Source: JBLNCE01 sp050260415
GTDB lineage: Bacteria > Bacillota > UBA4882 > JAAYXC01
Length of the DNA stretch: 7,528 bases
Assembly: GCA_050260415.1 (NCBI GenBank)
Contig: JBLNCE010000167.1
Coordinates: 1 to 7,528 of the forward strand
Direction of reading: 5' to 3'
Shown: one piece after another, positions 5,739 through 7,528 of the stretch
How positions within the stretch are numbered: position 1 is the first letter of the stretch
Layout: the number at the start of each line of letters is the position of its first letter
Program-made: the position numbers and the translations under genes
Notes under the pieces: generated by a model
Database searches by the model: none
The model's input: the letters and a program-made list of their open reading frames with translations, nothing else
Told to the model about the DNA's origin: nothing

Positions 5739-5762
5739 AGAGCGTGGCCTCTGCCACGCTCT
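5739..5762 (-). terminator. Hairpin downstream of the small acidic gene
   Basis: AGAGCGTGGC at 5739-5748 and GCCACGCTCT at 5753-5762 form a perfect 10-bp stem with a four-base loop. It begins eight bases after the TAG of the small acidic gene when read leftward. The T run expected of an intrinsic terminator is missing (GGCATAAGCC follows), so it may instead protect the mRNA end. Confidence 0.55.
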
Positions 5763-5770
5763 CTTCATGA

Positions 5771-5950
5771 CTACGCCTGCTCCGTTGGCTCGGCGCCAGC
5801 GTCAGCCGGGCACTCCGATGCTTCGCAGGGTTCGGCCTGCGCCTCATCGGCAACGGGCGTCTCGCCGCCTTCAGCCACCGCGACGTCCGCGGCTGCTTCC
5901 TCGGCCTGTTCACAACAGACTTCACTGGAGACCACTTCCTCGTCCGGCAT
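5771..5950 (-). CDS. Small, extremely acidic, Cys-containing protein of unknown function
   Basis: A 59-codon frame from ATG at 5948-5950 to TAG at 5771-5773. The ribosome site is excellent: GGAGGG six bases before the ATG. The product has 18 Asp/Glu and no Lys or Arg, so its pI must be very low. It is rich in Ala, Glu, Pro and Thr and is probably disordered. Four cysteines stand at C12, C13, C42 and C47; there is no signal peptide or membrane segment. A perfect 10-bp hairpin follows the stop, and a 12-bp palindrome lies just upstream of the ribosome site, so it looks like a complete transcription unit divergent from glnA. I do not recognise a family. It might bind metal or a basic partner, but that is speculation. 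A longer overlapping minus-strand frame in another register is Arg-rich and has no comparable ribosome site, so I prefer this one. Confidence 0.6.
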   Translation of the reverse strand: MPDEEVVSSEVCCEQAEEAAADVAVAEGGETPVADEAQAEPCEASECPADAGAEPTEQA

Positions 5951-5967
5951 GGATTACCCTCCTTTCC

Positions 5968-5979
5968 TACAAGCTTGTA
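5968..5979. promoter_or_regulatory. Perfect 12-bp palindrome upstream of the acidic gene
   Basis: TACAAGCTTGTA is its own reverse complement. It lies 17-28 bases upstream of the small acidic gene's ATG, next to its Shine-Dalgarno. The position suits an operator at the transcription start or in the short leader, but a 12-bp palindrome could occur by chance. Confidence 0.3.
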
Positions 5980-6104
5980 TATGTTTATTGGGACGTGAAG
6001 TGTGGTAGACCGATGCCGGTAAATCATTTATCCGGGATGTCTTGGTGGTCCGGCCTGTATACGGAAATCATGTTCCACGATGTGTAAAGAAACCTAACAA
6101 AGAA

Positions 6105-6134
6105 TTGACAAGGATAAGCCCCTGGTGCTAGACT
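6105..6134 (+). promoter_or_regulatory. Candidate glnA promoter
   Basis: A perfect -35 box, TTGACA (6105-6110), stands 18 bases before TAGACT (6129-6134), four of six matches to the -10 consensus, placing the start of transcription near 6141, about 44 bases before the glnA ATG. The same stretch has a sigma-54-like spacing, TGG at 6123-6125 then ten bases to GG at 6136-6137, but the essential GC of the -12 element is GG, so sigma-70 is the better reading. Confidence 0.55.
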
Positions 6135-6184
6135 TGGTCCATAACAATCATCCCTATACTAACTGAGGAAAGGTGGAATCACGC

Positions 6185-7528
6185 ATGACTACGGAGAAGA
6201 AGGTACCGACCAAGGAAGAAATCCTTGCCCGCGCGCGCGAACTTGGTGTCAGTTTTGTCAGATTACAGTTCACGGACATCCTCGGTGTTGTAAAGAATGT
6301 TGCTCTTCCCGTGGAACAACTCGGCAAGGCCCTGGATAACGAGATCATGTTCGACGGCTCGTCCATCGAAGGGTTCACGCGTATTGAAGAGTCCGATATG
6401 AACCTGCGCCCTGATCCTTCAACTTTCGCCGTCTTCCCCTGGCGCCCGCGCGACGGGGCCGTGGCCAGGCTGATCTGCGATGTGTATACCGCGGATGGTA
6501 AACCATTCGCGGGCGATCCGAGGCATGTTCTGAAGCGCGCCATGGACGAGGCTGCTTCCATGGGCTTTACCGTCATGGCCGGTCCGGAGTGCGAGTTCTT
6601 CTTCTTCCAGACCGACGCGGAGGGCAACCCCACCACCGTGACGCATGATGAAGCGGGGTATTTCGATCTGGCGCCCGTGGACAAGGGCGAGGACGCCCGA
6701 CGGGAGATCGTGCTCGCCCTGTCCGAGATGGGCTTCGATATCGAGGCCTCGCACCATGAGGTGGCCCGCGGCCAGCATGAGATCGATTTTAAATACGGCG
6801 ACTGCTTGACCACCGCCGACCGCGTCGTCACCCTCAAGCTGGCCACGCGCGCGGTCGCGGCCAAACACGGTCTCTGCGCCACCTTCATGCCCAAGCCGCT
6901 CTTCGACGTCAACGGATCCGGCATGCACGTCCACCTATCGCTATTTGCCAAGGGTAAGAACGTCTTTTATGATCCCAGCGGCGAGTATCAGCTCAGCGAG
7001 ACCGCCCGCCAGTTCATCGCGGGTATCCTTAGCCATGCCCCGGGAATCACGGCTGTTGCCAACCCGTTGGTAAATTCCTACAAGCGGCTGGTGCCCGGCT
7101 ATGAGGCGCCCGTCTATATCTCCTGGTCCGCCGTGAACCGCAGCGCCCTGATCCGCGTCCCCGCGGCGCGCGAGTCCGGGACCCGCGTCGAATTCAGGTC
7201 GCCCGATCCGTCCTGCAATCCCTACCTGGCTTTTGCGGCAATCATCTCCGCCGGCCTGGACGGCATCAAGAAGAAGATGACCCCGCCGGCGTCCGTGCAC
7301 GAGAACATCTACCACATGACCGAGGAGCAGCGCGCCAAGGCTGGGATCAAAAGCCTCCCCGGCAGCCTGAAAGAGGCCGTCGAGTTGTTGAAAGCGGACA
7401 AAGTGATCGCGGACGCGCTCGGCGAACATGTCCTGGCACATTTCGTCGCGGCCAAGAACGCGGAATGGGATGCGTTCCGGATCCGCGTCCATGGGTGGGA
7501 GATCGATCGGTATCTGGGGATCTATTGA
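6185..7528 (+). CDS. glnA: Type I glutamine synthetase, alpha subtype
   Basis: A complete 447-residue glutamine synthetase making glutamine from glutamate, ammonia and ATP as a cytoplasmic dodecamer. The family motifs are in order: MFDGSSIEGF (55-64), E135 and E137 in GPECEFF (metal sites), E192 and QHE (197-199), NGSGMHVHLSL (243-253), R301 and E307 in KRLVPGYEAP (the flap over the active site), R319, and E336 with R338 in RVEFRSPDPSCNPYLAF. The length and the absence of the roughly 25-residue insert and adenylylated-Tyr segment of GSI-beta place it in GSI-alpha, as in Bacillus. R66 in GFTRIEES corresponds to the arginine that senses AMP/glutamine feedback there. R195 replaces the usual Pro in HHEVAPGQHE. 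ATG 6185 is chosen over a GTG at 6173 because AAGGTGG lies eight bases before it, while the GTG overlaps that site. The stop is the last codon of the window. Confidence 0.96.
   Translation: MTTEKKVPTKEEILARARELGVSFVRLQFTDILGVVKNVALPVEQLGKALDNEIMFDGSSIEGFTRIEESDMNLRPDPSTFAVFPWRPRDGAVARLICDVYTADGKPFAGDPRHVLKRAMDEAASMGFTVMAGPECEFFFFQTDAEGNPTTVTHDEAGYFDLAPVDKGEDARREIVLALSEMGFDIEASHHEVARGQHEIDFKYGDCLTTADRVVTLKLATRAVAAKHGLCATFMPKPLFDVNGSGMHVHLSLFAKGKNVFYDPSGEYQLSETARQFIAGILSHAPGITAVANPLVNSYKRLVPGYEAPVYISWSAVNRSALIRVPAARESGTRVEFRSPDPSCNPYLAFAAIISAGLDGIKKKMTPPASVHENIYHMTEEQRAKAGIKSLPGSLKEAVELLKADKVIADALGEHVLAHFVAAKNAEWDAFRIRVHGWEIDRYLGIY

Larger units (their letters stand above)
5272..5770. other. 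500-bp stretch without a convincing gene, rich in inverted repeats
   Basis: No reading frame here has both a good ribosome site and family likeness. The visible items are a hairpin near the GNAT start (5298-5325), an inverted repeat at 5474-5520, a degenerate hexamer repeat with nested hairpin (5582-5652) and a perfect hairpin after the small acidic gene (5739-5762). A 36-codon minus-strand frame at 5463-5353 has GGAGGG nine bases upstream of its ATG but no recognisable content (begins MSGIRRSRYN), and a 20-codon minus-strand frame follows at 5356-5294. Either could be a chance frame, a decayed gene or a tiny real gene. Noncoding RNA is possible, but no named RNA family is recognised. Confidence 0.5.
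5951..6184. other. Divergent intergenic region between the acidic gene and glnA
   Basis: This 234-bp region separates two divergent genes and carries the control elements of both. Visible are a 12-bp palindrome at 5968-5979, a GGAA-N6-TTCC half-symmetry at 6063-6076 and the glnA promoter at 6105-6134. No coding frame is supported. Confidence 0.5.

Noticed and set aside
5582..5770. 62-codon plus-strand frame from GTG at 5582
   Set aside because: It begins inside the hexamer repeat, its only purine-rich upstream stretch touches the start codon, and it shows no family likeness.
5440..5770. Known structured RNA (SRP RNA, 5S, tmRNA, RNase P)
   Set aside because: None of the conserved cores or 3' ends of these RNAs could be found on either strand.
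5512..6027. 171-codon minus-strand frame overlapping the small acidic gene
   Set aside because: Arg/Ser-rich composition typical of a shadow frame, no good ribosome site, and the 59-codon frame in another register has a strong one.
6123..6138. Sigma-54 promoter ahead of glnA
   Set aside because: The GG-N10-GC spacing is right, but the -12 GC is GG; a TTGACA/TAGACT promoter explains the same region better.
6154..6951. 265-codon minus-strand frame
   Set aside because: It is antisense to glnA, with Ser/Arg-rich shadow composition.

Overview
The window is a gene-dense, GC-rich (roughly 60% by eye) bacterial chromosome segment. It carries nine protein genes: eight intact and one frame-shifted, the intact set including a 59-residue acidic gene. 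I see no tRNA, rRNA, CRISPR array, transposase or phage gene. Genes have bacterial Shine-Dalgarno sites and ATG, GTG and TTG starts. Several traits fit an anaerobic or microaerophilic bacterium: an alpha-type glutamine synthetase without the adenylylation insert, a rubredoxin/flavin-reductase protein next to a small dithiol protein, and a nitroreductase. Repeats of the 4640-4774 and 5582-5605 kinds recall intergenic repeats I associate with deltaproteobacterial and PVC-type genomes. The phylum cannot be fixed from this sequence alone.

Layout. 1-201 is a structured leader with inverted repeats and no gene. 202-894 (+) is a HAAS-domain protein with a Gly/Ala-rich pentad-repeat tail, closed by a strong hairpin at 921-950. 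3151 down to 968 (-) is a probable three-gene operon: HAD hydrolase, PhoU (TTG start), nitroreductase. A promoter-like region at 3260-3296 with an inverted repeat drives it leftward. 3430-3624 (+) is a DUF378 two-helix membrane protein, convergent with the next unit across a long hairpin at 3630-3663. 4565 down to 3707 (-) is a redox pair: a CxxC thioredoxin-fold protein whose stop codon overlaps the GTG start of a rubredoxin-flavin reductase fusion. The fusion is broken by an apparent single-base deletion near 4136-4140. 4566-4815 is intergenic, holding a large imperfect inverted repeat.

5271 down to 4816 (-) is a short N-acetylglutamate-synthase-like GNAT acetyltransferase. 5272-5770 has no convincing gene but holds several inverted repeats and a degenerate hexamer repeat. 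5950 down to 5771 (-) is the small, extremely acidic, Cys-containing protein. 6185-7528 (+) is a complete glnA, ending exactly at the window edge.

How the genes fit together. glnA (ammonia assimilation) and the acetyltransferase (probable first step of arginine synthesis, from glutamate) both touch glutamate metabolism but are in separate transcription units. The 4565-3707 pair looks like an electron-transfer module for redox or oxygen defence. PhoU lies away from any pst genes. The most notable points are the frameshift in the rubredoxin fusion, the 59-aa protein with 18 acidic and no Lys/Arg residues, and the inverted-repeat elements at 4640-4774 and 5582-5652. I did not find compelling evidence for a wholly new multi-gene system.
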